Origin: TMED26 sp042088965
Lineage (GTDB): Bacteria > Pseudomonadota > Alphaproteobacteria > Thalassobaculales > Thalassobaculaceae
Assembly: GCA_042088965.1 (NCBI GenBank)
Contig: JBELLC010000036.1
Coordinates: forward strand, 1-23,967
Reading direction: 5' to 3'
DNA: 23,967 nucleotides
The translations under genes were made by a program, and so were the position numbers. This document shows positions 1 through 7,804 of the stretch, piece after piece. Under the pieces are notes generated by a model, which saw only the letters and a list, made by a program, of their open reading frames with translations, ran no database searches and was not told where the DNA came from. Position 1 is the first letter of the stretch; each line of letters opens with the position of its first letter.

Positions 1-834
1 TTTAAATTCCTAACAATTGAGCGTGCAGGGCGACTGGCAACGGTGACGATTGATAGCCCGCCAGTTAACGTGATCACGTTGGCGTTGTTTGACGAGCTGT
101 TAAACTTGGCCGCGATGCTCAGGTATGACGAAGCGTTGACAGTTGTTGTCATACGCAGTGCCAATCCAGACTTTTTCCTGGCGCATTTTGATGTTGCCGC
201 GATCCTTGAGCGGTCAACCGAAGGCAAGGCCCAGCGGGAACCACAACGCAAACTATTTCATGTCCTCTGTGAGCAATTTCGCACCATGGACAAGATCATC
301 ATTGCCCAAATTGAAGGCCGGGTTGGTGGGGGTGGCAGTGAGCTGACGGCGAATTTTGACATGCGCTTTGGGGTGCGGGGCAAAACCCGTATTAACCAAA
401 TGGAAGTCCCTCTTGGCATCATCCCAGGGGGAACAGGCACCCAGCTTCTGCCGCGTCTGATTGGCCGTGGCCGGGCGATGGAGCTGATTTTAAGCGGCCA
501 GGATATGGACGCTGAAACAGCAGAGCGGTGGGGCTATCTCAATCGGATTTTTGACGCCGATGATATTGCCCCCTTTGTTGATAATATGGCGCGGCGGATT
601 GCGTCTTTTTCCCCGCATGCGGTGCGGGTCGCCAAAGAAAGCATGAACAATGCCGACCGCCCGTGGCATGAAGGTCTGATTGAGGAGGCGTATTTGGCGC
701 AAAGCTTGCTCCGTACCGATGAAAGTCAGCGCAATATGCGCAAATTCCTCGAAATTGGCGGGCAAACCTTTGAGGGTGAACAGCAAATAGATGTCCTTAA
801 CGCCGCCCTTGGCGACCCTGACGCCACGTCATAA
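1..834 (+). CDS. Enoyl-CoA hydratase/isomerase (crotonase) family protein, 5' end missing
   Basis: The frame is open from base 1, and the upstream codons (FKFLTIERAGRLATV) are typical crotonase N-terminal sequence. The gene therefore starts before the window, and the GTG at 43 is probably an internal valine. The crotonase fold is supported by an oxyanion-hole segment (FFLAHFDV), a glycine-rich stretch ending in GGGGSEL, and INQMEVPLGIIPGGTGTQ. The two glutamates that catalyse hydration in rat crotonase (E144 and E164) both have counterparts, in GGSEL and QMEV, so a hydratase/isomerase activity is plausible. The family acts on cytoplasmic acyl-CoA thioesters, for example in beta-oxidation. The specific substrate cannot be read from the sequence, and there is no other acyl-CoA gene beside it. 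Family assignment is firm; the reaction is inferred. Confidence 0.9.
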   Translation, partial: FKFLTIERAGRLATVTIDSPPVNVITLALFDELLNLAAMLRYDEALTVVVIRSANPDFFLAHFDVAAILERSTEGKAQREPQRKLFHVLCEQFRTMDKIIIAQIEGRVGGGGSELTANFDMRFGVRGKTRINQMEVPLGIIPGGTGTQLLPRLIGRGRAMELILSGQDMDAETAERWGYLNRIFDADDIAPFVDNMARRIASFSPHAVRVAKESMNNADRPWHEGLIEEAYLAQSLLRTDESQRNMRKFLEIGGQTFEGEQQIDVLNAALGDPDATS

Positions 835-916
835 GGCAGGCACAGCGCGCGGCTGTCATGGTCACACGTGCGCCCTCGCGCATTGGTCGGCACGTCTTGC
901 TGATTTTGGTGCAGGC

Positions 917-1417
917 CTAGGTCAATGTTATCTGTTGTTGGAAGATTCTTTCGCTTGGAAACGGAAAATTGCGTTTAATCAAAATATCAAGATTTACGGG
1001 ACCTGCATTGGGACTCAGATTAGGTGGTTTGAGCGAAAACTCGATACTTGAGGGGGGCTTCCCGCTTTTACTCTCAATCTCGCCATGAATCCTGATAGGT
1101 AATTTCACAGATTGATGAGCTGTTTCGATTTTGTGGTCTAAAATACCGACTTGGGTAAGTCGGACTGCGGCCACTTCGATCGGCGTTTTTGTTTGATTGG
1201 TGATGGTGACAGCAATTTCTGTTTCGCCATTGGGATGAAAATGACTGCAGGCAGGGTGAATGATGGGCCAATTTGGGGCATCAACGGTCTTATAAAGCTT
1301 GTTGATGATCACCAACAACATCACAGCCACGGTAGCAATGAGTAAAAGCGCCATTACAATGATGAACGGTATCCAGGCGCCAAAATTAGCGTAAAAGGTC
1401 AGTAAAGTATGCGCCAT
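917..1417 (-). CDS. Hypothetical membrane-anchored protein, 166 aa
   Basis: I do not recognise the family. Residues about 14-40 form one strong hydrophobic segment (WIPFIIVMALLLIATVAVML), followed by a roughly 125-residue polar domain rich in alternating beta-like segments. Examples are ETEIAVTITNQT and PIEVAAVRLTQVG. The pattern resembles an immunoglobulin-like or beta-sandwich domain carried on an N-terminal anchor. The start ATG is preceded by GGGA at a usable distance. The gene converges on the crotonase gene with an 82-base gap, and its 5' side is only about 30 bases from an assembly gap, so its promoter and operon partners are unknown. The coding call rests on length, one clear membrane span and a plausible domain pattern. 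Confidence 0.6.
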   Translation of the reverse strand: MAHTLLTFYANFGAWIPFIIVMALLLIATVAVMLLVIINKLYKTVDAPNWPIIHPACSHFHPNGETEIAVTITNQTKTPIEVAAVRLTQVGILDHKIETAHQSVKLPIRIHGEIESKSGKPPSSIEFSLKPPNLSPNAGPVNLDILIKRNFPFPSERIFQQQITLT

Positions 1418-1448
1418 GTTCAGATCCCGTCATTTGCTTCTTACATAA

Positions 1449-1548
1449 NNNNNNNNNNNNNNNNNNNNNNNNNNNNNNNNNNNNNNNNNNNNNNNNNNNN
1501 NNNNNNNNNNNNNNNNNNNNNNNNNNNNNNNNNNNNNNNNNNNNNNNN
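1449..1548. other. Assembly gap (100 N)
   Basis: This is a run of exactly 100 N, a conventional placeholder for a gap of unknown size. The 64 bases on its right, read on the minus strand after the FIST stop codon, stay open in one frame (SHYLDGQSAQISG) but show no clear start codon. The gap may hide a gene downstream of the FIST gene. Confidence 0.95.
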
Positions 1549-1612
1549 AACAGCATTCTGGGGCTGATGTTGGCGCCGGAAATTTGGGCGGATTGCCCGT
1601 CCAGATAATGGC

Positions 1613-2737
1613 TTATAAAAATAGCGTTAATACGCCGGTATACGCGTAAATACGGTCGCGACTGATTTCCCCATTGGCGAAAAAGCCAGCCGTTGGAAAG
1701 TCACCCAAAGTTTCGTGGATCAGGTCGATTTCGCGTTCAGGGGGGGTAAATTGGTTCGGCCCGCGGGCGGCACAGGAGATGTAGAGGCCGCCGCGAATGG
1801 GCTTTGCACCGATGCGGCGTTTTAGCCCGTCAAGCATGCGGCGCATGTCGGCGACCGCACTTTCGCTATCGCGCCGACAAAATAAAATGGGGTCACCATC
1901 TTGTAGTTCATCGGCAATGGCGATCAGCTTTTGGCGGGGATCAATGCCCACCAGATTGCGCACCGTGTAATCCGCGGTATCAGAACCAAGCACAGGGCGC
2001 GCTGCGAAAATCACGCCAGCGCATTGATTGAGGTCAGCGGCCAGCTCTGGGCCGATATCTTCCATAAACACATCGAGCGCGGGGCGACCATCAATCTCAA
2101 TGACGATATTTTGCTGAACCTTGGTGGCGATCCGTGGCGCGGTCAAAGGGGTGCAGCCTTGGCTAAGGCCTGTTACCATTTCAACCGTCAGCGGCGAAAA
2201 GGCAATCCCGCCGAGGCAGTCTTGGCTATTATTGGCGATATGGGCAACGCCGTCACCGAGGGTCAGGCCGCCGACCAGAAAGCTGCCCGTATCTGCGGCC
2301 AAGCTGTCAATGGCGGCGCGCGCTTCGGCATGGCTTGGGTCCACATGGACCAGCGCAAGTGGCATGACCGCCTCTGTCATCCAACCGCCATGGGCGGCGG
2401 CAAATGCGCGTCCTGTGGCGGCCCCGCCGTTAAAGACTCGATAGCCGTCAGCAGGGATATCAAGCACCATGGCGGTGGCAGCAAGTTCTGCAAAGTGTTC
2501 TGAAACGCTGGTGATAATGCCAAACCCTGTCGCCGCAACCCAATCAGTGATACCGCTATCACGTTGTAAAATGTCGATCATTTGTGGCAGGTTCTGGGTC
2601 AGTGCGCCGCTACAATACAGCACCCCAATTACCCCTTTGGCACCGTGTAGCTGGCGTACCAAATCTTCGGCATTGGTTTGCCAGTTTTCATGCTGGCTGA
2701 CAGCGGTCGCAAAAGGCTGTGCAGGAACTGTGGTCAT
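1613..2737 (-). CDS. FIST domain protein (FIST_N plus FIST_C), sensory type
   Basis: The 374-residue protein has the layout of stand-alone FIST proteins: an N-terminal FIST region (residues about 20-200, with GVIGVLYCSG and GSFLVGGLTLGDG) and a FIST_C region. The C-terminal half carries the conserved CAARG motif, then GFFANGEI and YTGVLTLF at the end. FIST domains are described as small-ligand sensors of signal transduction, often linked to amino-acid or chemosensory signalling; no ligand can be inferred here. The ATG at 2737 is preferred because AAAGGA lies nine bases upstream, whereas a TTG eight codons earlier has no ribosome binding site. It is the last visible gene of a minus-strand block and ends just before an assembly gap that could hide a signalling partner. 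Confidence 0.88.
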   Translation of the reverse strand: MTTVPAQPFATAVSQHENWQTNAEDLVRQLHGAKGVIGVLYCSGALTQNLPQMIDILQRDSGITDWVAATGFGIITSVSEHFAELAATAMVLDIPADGYRVFNGGAATGRAFAAAHGGWMTEAVMPLALVHVDPSHAEARAAIDSLAADTGSFLVGGLTLGDGVAHIANNSQDCLGGIAFSPLTVEMVTGLSQGCTPLTAPRIATKVQQNIVIEIDGRPALDVFMEDIGPELAADLNQCAGVIFAARPVLGSDTADYTVRNLVGIDPRQKLIAIADELQDGDPILFCRRDSESAVADMRRMLDGLKRRIGAKPIRGGLYISCAARGPNQFTPPEREIDLIHETLGDFPTAGFFANGEISRDRIYAYTGVLTLFL

Positions 2738-2910
2738 GAGCAGAATTCCTTTTATCGGCAAAAGGGCATCGCAGCCAAATACAGGGACAGCGGTGCAATG
2801 TTGAGTGTTTGCAGGCGTGATCGACCGCTCTCACCTGACCACCTGAAATATGTGATTTTTTGCCGCTGGGGGAAGGGGGGCCGTAAGTGCGCGCCCCGGG
2901 ATGGGGGCGG

Positions 2911-3219
2911 TTAAGACAAAATCTGATCGATTTGGACCGTTTCCCTGGTGCGGGTAACGCGGCCTTCCCAAGTCCGATCAAAATCAGCGACTTGGCCTTT
3001 TAAAGCCGCTGATTTCAAAAGCGCTTGTGCATCTGACAGGGTGGCAAATTCATAAAACGCGAAATGCAGATTTGGATCATTATCACACCAGCCGCGCCAG
3101 GCTTTAAGCGATCCAAAGGCGTGGTGGGCCGCAGGTAAATGATCGGTCTCATACCATTCATCAAAAGCAGCTTTATCGCGGGCATCAACAGTCGCGCGTA
3201 CAATTAAATAAGCAGTCAC
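2911..3219 (-). CDS. Small dimeric alpha/beta-barrel-like protein, about 102 aa
   Basis: From the GTG at 3219 the protein begins VTAYLIVRATV and continues with AAFDEWYETDHLP, then a beta strand (LHFAFYEFATL) and a final helix and strand. A YLIV strand followed by a WYxxxHLP helix is typical of small ferredoxin-like monooxygenase/EthD-type proteins that form dimeric alpha+beta barrels. The frame is open for 29 further codons upstream, including an ATG at 3273, but that extra segment looks unlike the fold, so the GTG is chosen. The ribosome binding site is weak (ATGGA). The gene follows the PhyH dioxygenase by 92 bases on the same strand and may be cotranscribed. Exact function is unknown; a role in the same oxidative pathway is inference. 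Confidence 0.7.
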   Translation of the reverse strand: MTAYLIVRATVDARDKAAFDEWYETDHLPAAHHAFGSLKAWRGWCDNDPNLHFAFYEFATLSDAQALLKSAALKGQVADFDRTWEGRVTRTRETVQIDQILS

Positions 3220-3311
3220 AGATTTTATCCATTCACTCAAAAAACAGCGGGTGTCAGCTATCGGCTTTGACATACAGGCTTTTGCCGGGGCATGCCGCCG
3301 CGGCAATTATC

Positions 3312-4130
3312 TTACCATTGGGCGGCAAATTCCTTTGAGAATTGAAATTTGCGAACAGGCGTCGCCTCACCACGCGGGGCTTGGGCGACAGGGTTATGTT
3401 GGAAGGCATCGCTGCCGCGTGCCAACTGGCTCTCAAAATGGGGCCAGACCGACAAATCTGCTTTCACATCGACAGGCGAAAATCGCATGGTTAAGCCACA
3501 ACGGCGGCGATCCGAATGATTGGCCCCAGAGCCATGCAGCAAGCCGTCATTATGCAGGGAAATTTGGCCCGCCTTTAAATTCAACGACACAATATCCTCG
3601 TCGGCAAATTGCTCTTCTGACACTTCTTGGTCTAAAGCCAAATGCTTGGCATTGTTCACATGATGGCGATAAGTGCCCTTTTTATGGCTGCCCTTGACCA
3701 CTTTCATGGCGGCGTTTCCTTCATCGCTATCATAAAGCGCCAGCCAGACGGTCACGGTGGTGTTCGAGGGGCTCAGGGGCCAGTATTGGGCGTCTTGGTG
3801 CCAGGGAACGACAGAGCCATCATGGGGCTCTTTTAAAAAGAATTGGCCGCCCCATTGGACAAAGTTTGGCCCCAAAATATCTTCCACATAGTCTAAAATT
3901 GTTGGCGTCCGGCAGAGCTCATAAAAACGTCGGCTGGCGGCGTGCCACATATTGGTGTGATTGATGTCGATCTCTGGCGGAACGCGGGCGCTAAGTGCGG
4001 TGTAAAAGGCGTCTAAGTCAGCGCCCGCGCTGGCGTCAAATACGGGCAGGCCAGTGACATAGCCATCGCGCTCATATTGTTGTTTTTCGGCGTCAGTCAG
4101 CCGCCGGGCGTGTCGATCAATCTGCAACAT
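3312..4130 (-). CDS. Phytanoyl-CoA dioxygenase (PhyH) family Fe(II)/2-oxoglutarate oxygenase
   Basis: The 272-residue protein carries the PhyH iron site: H111 and D113 in WHQDAQYW, and the distal H199 in GLLHGSGANHS. R210, eleven residues after H199, matches the 2-oxoglutarate-binding arginine spacing of human phytanoyl-CoA hydroxylase. Flanking motifs (GGQFFLKEP, VTVWLALYD, MKVVKGSHK) are typical of the bacterial family. Such enzymes hydroxylate or oxidatively demethylate small organic substrates in the cytoplasm using O2 and 2-oxoglutarate. The substrate is not predictable. The start ATG is well supported by AAAGGGG seven bases upstream. It lies between an RTX exoprotein gene (88 bases upstream) and a small barrel protein, all on the minus strand. 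Confidence 0.93.
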   Translation of the reverse strand: MLQIDRHARRLTDAEKQQYERDGYVTGLPVFDASAGADLDAFYTALSARVPPEIDINHTNMWHAASRRFYELCRTPTILDYVEDILGPNFVQWGGQFFLKEPHDGSVVPWHQDAQYWPLSPSNTTVTVWLALYDSDEGNAAMKVVKGSHKKGTYRHHVNNAKHLALDQEVSEEQFADEDIVSLNLKAGQISLHNDGLLHGSGANHSDRRRCGLTMRFSPVDVKADLSVWPHFESQLARGSDAFQHNPVAQAPRGEATPVRKFQFSKEFAAQW

Positions 4131-4152
4131 ATCGCGTCCCCTTTGCCGTATC

Positions 4153-4184
4153 AGAGCGACGTTAAGCCGTCGCTTTTATTGTTT
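4153..4184 (+). terminator. Hairpin with U-tract, terminator-like on the plus strand
   Basis: AGCGACG (4155-4161) and CGTCGCT (4168-4174) form a perfect 7-bp stem with a 6-base loop, followed on the plus strand by TTTTATTGTTT. This is the form of an intrinsic terminator, but it points against the flanking genes. On the minus strand, the direction of the RTX and phyH genes, the T-rich tract precedes the stem as A residues. It may block antisense readthrough or act as a weak two-way element. Confidence 0.5.
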
Positions 4185-4217
4185 CAGAATAGAACCTTAG
4201 CAGCTTTGGGGGCAGAA

Positions 4218-5627
4218 TCAAATAAAGCTAAAGTCACTGGTTGTCAGCGCCGTATTGACGCCGATCAGGGTGAGGCTGTCGCCACTCTGGGCGGTTAGAA
4301 TTAAATCATTGCCAGCAATGCTTTGGGTCAGGCTGGAGAACGCCTGAGAGGTTTCGATCACATCTTCGCCAAGGGTAAAGTCATTTGCCACATCACTGCC
4401 TTTGGAAAGGACAAAATGATCTGCGCCGTTGCCGCCAAAAAGCGTGTCATCGCCGCGGTTGCCATCCACGCGGTCATCGCCTTCATTGCCATATACGTGG
4501 TCATTTTGCTGGCCGCCATAAACGCTGTCATTTCCCAGGCCGCCATAAACATTGTCATTTTGTTTGTTGCCATAAACAGCGTCATGACCGTCCAAACCAT
4601 AAGTGTCATCTGCTTGTTGGCCGCCAAAAAGTGTGTCATCACCGGCGCCGCCAACCAGGCGATCTGCGCCAAGATTTCCGTAAATAAGGTCGCTGCCGCC
4701 ACCGCCGCTGAGGCTATCGTCCCCTGAGCGGCCATAGATCGCGGTGGCAGCACTGCCATCGGTCAACGCATCAGCCAGTTCGGTTAGGTATTTGCCATTG
4801 AAAATCTTATCCAACACGCTGACTGACGGGGCTGAGAGGGTTGGCGCGATATAGCTTTGGTAGAGGGCGTGGCCTAGGGGGTTTTGGGCGGCAACATCGG
4901 CGGCGGTGATGCCGGTCCATTCGGGGGCCAGCGAGTCATCAATATAGCGGTCAACAAAGCCCCATTCGCTATAGGTTAAGAGATATAAATACTCACGGGT
5001 AAGCAGTGCATGGTAATCCTCCGAACCATCATTTTGCGCGGCATAATCGTCGGTATTGAAGATGCCATTATCGATCGCCTCTTGCATCGCCACGCGCACA
5101 TCACTGCTGGCAACCCGGCCATTCATGGCACCAGTGCTTGCGGCGTCGGTATAGCCAAACTCGGTGATGGTGTGCAGAAGATGCTCTAACACCTCGGTGA
5201 TATTACCATTTGTGGTCGCGGTCGTTTCTGGATAGCCGGCGTTTTCCCAGATGAAATCGGCACTTGGATTGCTGTCGCGTGTAAAATCAATACCGGGATA
5301 GTTGATGTTGGAATCATCAGCGACAATTGACGGTGAATAGGCCGCCGGGCTGCCATAGCCGATCAGCTGTCCGACATTGATGGTGGCAAAGTTCGTTAAG
5401 ACAGTTTCTTGCTGGCTGCTGACCACATCAGCGCCGCTGGGGGAGAGGATTTCCTGTAAGACATTCGAAACGGAGGTCACAAAATAATCAGAGGTGGCAG
5501 GTGTGTTACCCGTCGCTGGCATGGCAAGGAGCGTTAGGCCATAAACATCGATATACCGATCAAAAGGCGTGACCAGGTCGCTTGTTGTAAGTGCACTAAC
5601 CGAATAAAGATCAGATGTATCTGACAT
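4218..5627 (-). CDS. RTX (hemolysin-type calcium-binding repeat) exoprotein
   Basis: The 469-residue protein has an N-terminal domain of about 290 residues, then about twelve nonapeptide RTX repeats (residues about 298-405, for example GGAGDDTLF, GNEGDDRV), then a C-terminal tail (VANDFTLGEDVI to SDFSFI). There is no N-terminal signal peptide, as expected for type I secretion through an uncleaved C-terminal signal; RTX repeats fold on calcium outside the cell. The N-terminal domain contains EHLLHTITEFGY (residues 148-159), with two histidines in an HxxH arrangement. That is not the HExxH of serralysin proteases, so protease activity is not supported. No type I transporter genes are visible. 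The ATG at 5627 has a modest GGGA upstream. The 5' side abuts an assembly gap. Confidence 0.88.
   Translation of the reverse strand: MSDTSDLYSVSALTTSDLVTPFDRYIDVYGLTLLAMPATGNTPATSDYFVTSVSNVLQEILSPSGADVVSSQQETVLTNFATINVGQLIGYGSPAAYSPSIVADDSNINYPGIDFTRDSNPSADFIWENAGYPETTATTNGNITEVLEHLLHTITEFGYTDAASTGAMNGRVASSDVRVAMQEAIDNGIFNTDDYAAQNDGSEDYHALLTREYLYLLTYSEWGFVDRYIDDSLAPEWTGITAADVAAQNPLGHALYQSYIAPTLSAPSVSVLDKIFNGKYLTELADALTDGSAATAIYGRSGDDSLSGGGGSDLIYGNLGADRLVGGAGDDTLFGGQQADDTYGLDGHDAVYGNKQNDNVYGGLGNDSVYGGQQNDHVYGNEGDDRVDGNRGDDTLFGGNGADHFVLSKGSDVANDFTLGEDVIETSQAFSSLTQSIAGNDLILTAQSGDSLTLIGVNTALTTSDFSFI
4413..4736 (-). repeat. RTX nonapeptide repeat array (about 12 units of 27 bases)
   Basis: This stretch encodes residues about 298-405 of the RTX protein as back-to-back nine-residue units near the consensus GGxGxDxLx. 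Several units are off consensus, with QQ or KQ in place of the central glycine (GGQQADDT, GNKQNDNV, GGQQNDHV). Such units may bind calcium less tightly. Confidence 0.85.
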
Positions 5628-5658
5628 GCCATTCCCATGGTAATTTTTGAGGTGCGAC

Positions 5659-5758
5659 NNNNNNNNNNNNNNNNNNNNNNNNNNNNNNNNNNNNNNNNNN
5701 NNNNNNNNNNNNNNNNNNNNNNNNNNNNNNNNNNNNNNNNNNNNNNNNNNNNNNNNNN
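5659..5758. other. Assembly gap (100 N)
   Basis: This is a run of exactly 100 N lying between the divergent RTX gene and fliG. The promoters of both, and whatever gene precedes fliG, could be hidden here. Confidence 0.95.
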
Positions 5759-5759
5759 A

Positions 5760-5840
5760 ATTACAATTTCTAAGCGGTGTCGGCGCGCAAGGCGCATTTT
5801 CATGGCAACGTTGATGCCGCTTTGGTTTTCAGAAGAGTGA
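5760..5840 (+). CDS. Possible 3' end of a gene upstream of fliG
   Basis: One frame is open from the gap to a TGA at 5838-5840, ending LMPLWFSEE, and its stop sits beside the fliG ribosome binding site. This is the position where fliF usually ends, but the visible 26 residues do not clearly match FliF. It could equally be a chance open frame. Confidence 0.2.
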   Translation: MTISKRCRRARRIFMATLMPLWFSEE

Positions 5841-5849
5841 GGACGACTG

Positions 5850-6863
5850 GTGCGAGAAGATTACCGATCCATTACTGGCCGGGAAAAAGCGGCGATATTT
5901 TTGATGTCTCTCAGCCAAGAGCATGCGGCGAAGATTTTCGCTGCCTTGGATGACGAGGAAATTAAGGAGATTTCGCAATCAATGTCGTCTTTGGGCGCGG
6001 TTAGCTCTGAGATTATTGACCGGCTTTTTGTTGAGTTTACCGAACAGGTCTCGACCACAGGCTCGGTGGTCGGCTCGGCAGAATCCGCGCAGCGGCTTTT
6101 GTCCAAAATTTTGGGTGACGATAAAGTCGGCGCGATTATGGAGGAAATCCGGGGTCCCGCTGGCCGGACCATGTGGGACAAGCTGGCAAATGTTAACGAG
6201 CAGGTGCTGGCAAATTTTTTGAAAAACGAATATCCACAAACCGTGGCCGTTATTTTGGCAAAAATTGGTCAAGGGCATGCTGCCAAAGTGCTTGCGACAT
6301 TGCCAGAGAACTTCTCGCTGGAGGTTGTTATGCGGATGTTGCGGATGGAGCCGGTCGATAAAGAAATTGAAAAAGATGTCGAACGAATTTTACGGACCGA
6401 ATTTATGTCGAACCTCGCGCGAACCAATCGCCGTGACAGCCATGAACTGATGGCGGATATTTTCAACAACCTTGATCGGACCACCGAGGGGCGGTTTTTT
6501 GCCGCATTGGAAGAACGTAATATCGATTCTGCGGCAAAAATTCGGGCATTGATGTTTACCTTTGAAGACTTGCTGCGTCTTGATCCTTCGGGCGTGCAAA
6601 CCTTGATGCGTCAGGTCGATAAAGATCGCTTGACCATGGCCTTGAAGGGGGCGTCTGAAGACCTCAAAAAGCTGTTTTTTGGTGCCATGTCTAACCGTGC
6701 CTCTAAACTCATGAAAGAAGATATGGCGGCCATGGGGCCGGTCCGGCTGAGCGAGGTTGAAGAAGCGCAAACAGCGATTATCACAGTGGCCAAAGACCTC
6801 ACCGAGAAGGGTGAAATTGTTCTGGATGATGGCTCGTCAGGTTCTGATACCTTGATTGAATAA
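5850..6863 (+). CDS. fliG: Flagellar motor switch protein FliG
   Basis: FliG forms the cytoplasmic C-ring of the flagellar motor. It joins the MS-ring protein FliF, contacts FliM, and interacts with the stator through its C-terminal charged helix. The 337-residue protein has the full family length. It has an N-terminal FliF-binding domain (GREKAAIFLMSL), the middle-domain motif EYPQTVAVILAKI (EHPQT motif), and the C-terminal torque domain with MFTFEDLLRLD, then MGPVRLSEVEEAQ. The start is GTG at 5850, with GAGGA at 5839-5843, six bases upstream. No fliH, fliN or other flagellar gene follows; the next gene is metabolic, 172 bases downstream. Any flagellar neighbour must lie upstream, in or beyond the gap. 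Confidence 0.96.
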   Translation: MREDYRSITGREKAAIFLMSLSQEHAAKIFAALDDEEIKEISQSMSSLGAVSSEIIDRLFVEFTEQVSTTGSVVGSAESAQRLLSKILGDDKVGAIMEEIRGPAGRTMWDKLANVNEQVLANFLKNEYPQTVAVILAKIGQGHAAKVLATLPENFSLEVVMRMLRMEPVDKEIEKDVERILRTEFMSNLARTNRRDSHELMADIFNNLDRTTEGRFFAALEERNIDSAAKIRALMFTFEDLLRLDPSGVQTLMRQVDKDRLTMALKGASEDLKKLFFGAMSNRASKLMKEDMAAMGPVRLSEVEEAQTAIITVAKDLTEKGEIVLDDGSSGSDTLIE

Positions 6864-7035
6864 TCGTGCGTATGTTGATCCATCGAGATTTTTGATATTC
6901 AGACATATTGATTTAATGCCATGATTAGAGGGCGTCAGCCCCCCAGACGGAATGATGATGAGGTCGTAGCGGGGCTGTGTTGCCATATGGCCTGTGCCGG
7001 GCGCTTGCAAAGCCGATATAACAAGGAACGCTTTC

Positions 7036-7779
7036 ATGAAACAAATTGCGGATCGCAAGATCTTGGGCATGTTGACGCCGTCATCAAACACTGTTTTGGA
7101 ACCAATGACGGTTGAAATGTTACGCGGTTTAGACGATGTGAGCGCCCATTTTGGGCGCTTTCGCGTCACTGAAATATCGCTTTCGGATTATGGCCTCGGG
7201 CAATTTGACCCCGAACCGTTCCTGTATGCCGCCGATTTGCTTGGCGATGCGAAATGCGATGTGATCGCCTGGAACGGGACCTCTGGCGGTTGGCGTGGCT
7301 TTGACTATGACAGCGAGATTTGCCAGCAAATTCAGGCTCGAACAGGCGCTGCGGCATCAACCTCAATCCTCGCTAATAATGAGTTGTTTCAGCGTAATGG
7401 CGTCAAAAAGTTTGGATTGGTGACGCCGTATACAGACGATGTGCAAAGCAAGATCTTGGCGAATTATGCGGCCGCTGGTTTTGACTGTGTGGCCGAATGC
7501 CATCTGGGCATCAGTGAGAACTTTGCCTTCTCGGAAATTGAGGATGCAACCATTATCGAGATGTGCCGCGATGTGGCCAAACAAAAGCCGCAGGCCATTT
7601 CGATTATCTGCACCAATATGCGCGGCGCACATTTGGCCGCGCAACTGGAAGCAGAACTTGGCATCCCAATCTATGACTCGATTTCCGTGGTGGTTTTGCG
7701 GGCGCTGGAACTTGCTGGCGTGGCGCCTCAGCGGGTCACGGGCTGGGGAGAGATTTTTCAGACGGCCCATAAATCGTAA
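7036..7779 (+). CDS. Arylmalonate decarboxylase-like enzyme, Asp/Glu racemase superfamily
   Basis: The 247-residue protein begins KILGMLTPSSNTVLEP, the signature of the maleate isomerase/arylmalonate decarboxylase branch of the Asp/Glu racemase superfamily. Racemases and maleate isomerase use two cysteines. Here the first position reads AWNGTSGGW, with glycine (G81) where Bordetella arylmalonate decarboxylase has G74. The second cysteine is present (C192 in SIICTNM, matching C188). The segments LVTPYTDDV and WGEIF near the end also match that enzyme. This favours a cofactor-free decarboxylase, or a one-cysteine isomerase, over a racemase. The ATG at 7036 has AAGGA eight bases upstream; an open extension to 6994 lacks such a site. 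A hydantoinase gene follows after 25 bases, so the two are probably cotranscribed. Confidence 0.8.
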   Translation: MKQIADRKILGMLTPSSNTVLEPMTVEMLRGLDDVSAHFGRFRVTEISLSDYGLGQFDPEPFLYAADLLGDAKCDVIAWNGTSGGWRGFDYDSEICQQIQARTGAAASTSILANNELFQRNGVKKFGLVTPYTDDVQSKILANYAAAGFDCVAECHLGISENFAFSEIEDATIIEMCRDVAKQKPQAISIICTNMRGAHLAAQLEAELGIPIYDSISVVVLRALELAGVAPQRVTGWGEIFQTAHKS

Positions 7780-7804
7780 CCGATGCTTTATGAGGGGAAT
7801 GCCA

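Noticed and set aside
791..1345. Plus-strand open frames at 791-1051 and 1151-1345
   Set aside because: They show no family features, lack good ribosome binding sites, and overlap the better-supported minus-strand membrane protein at 917-1417.
2892..2909. CGCCCC/GGGGCG hairpin just after the 2911-3219 gene as a terminator
   Set aside because: The stem is six base pairs and on the minus strand it is followed by C- and G-rich sequence, not a U-tract.
4323..4759. Long open frames opposite and beside the RTX repeats on both strands
   Set aside because: The 27-base repeat keeps several frames open and gives low-complexity alanine/histidine or methionine-rich translations; they are by-products of the RTX array.
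4358..4759. A tandem DNA repeat suggesting a CRISPR or mobile element
   Set aside because: The periodicity is 27 bases with degenerate units and encodes RTX nonapeptides; there are no unique spacers.
6936..6977. CAGCCCC and GGGGCTG as a hairpin or terminator after fliG
   Set aside because: Seven base pairs with a 28-base loop and no T-tract; pairing of this length over such a distance is expected by chance.
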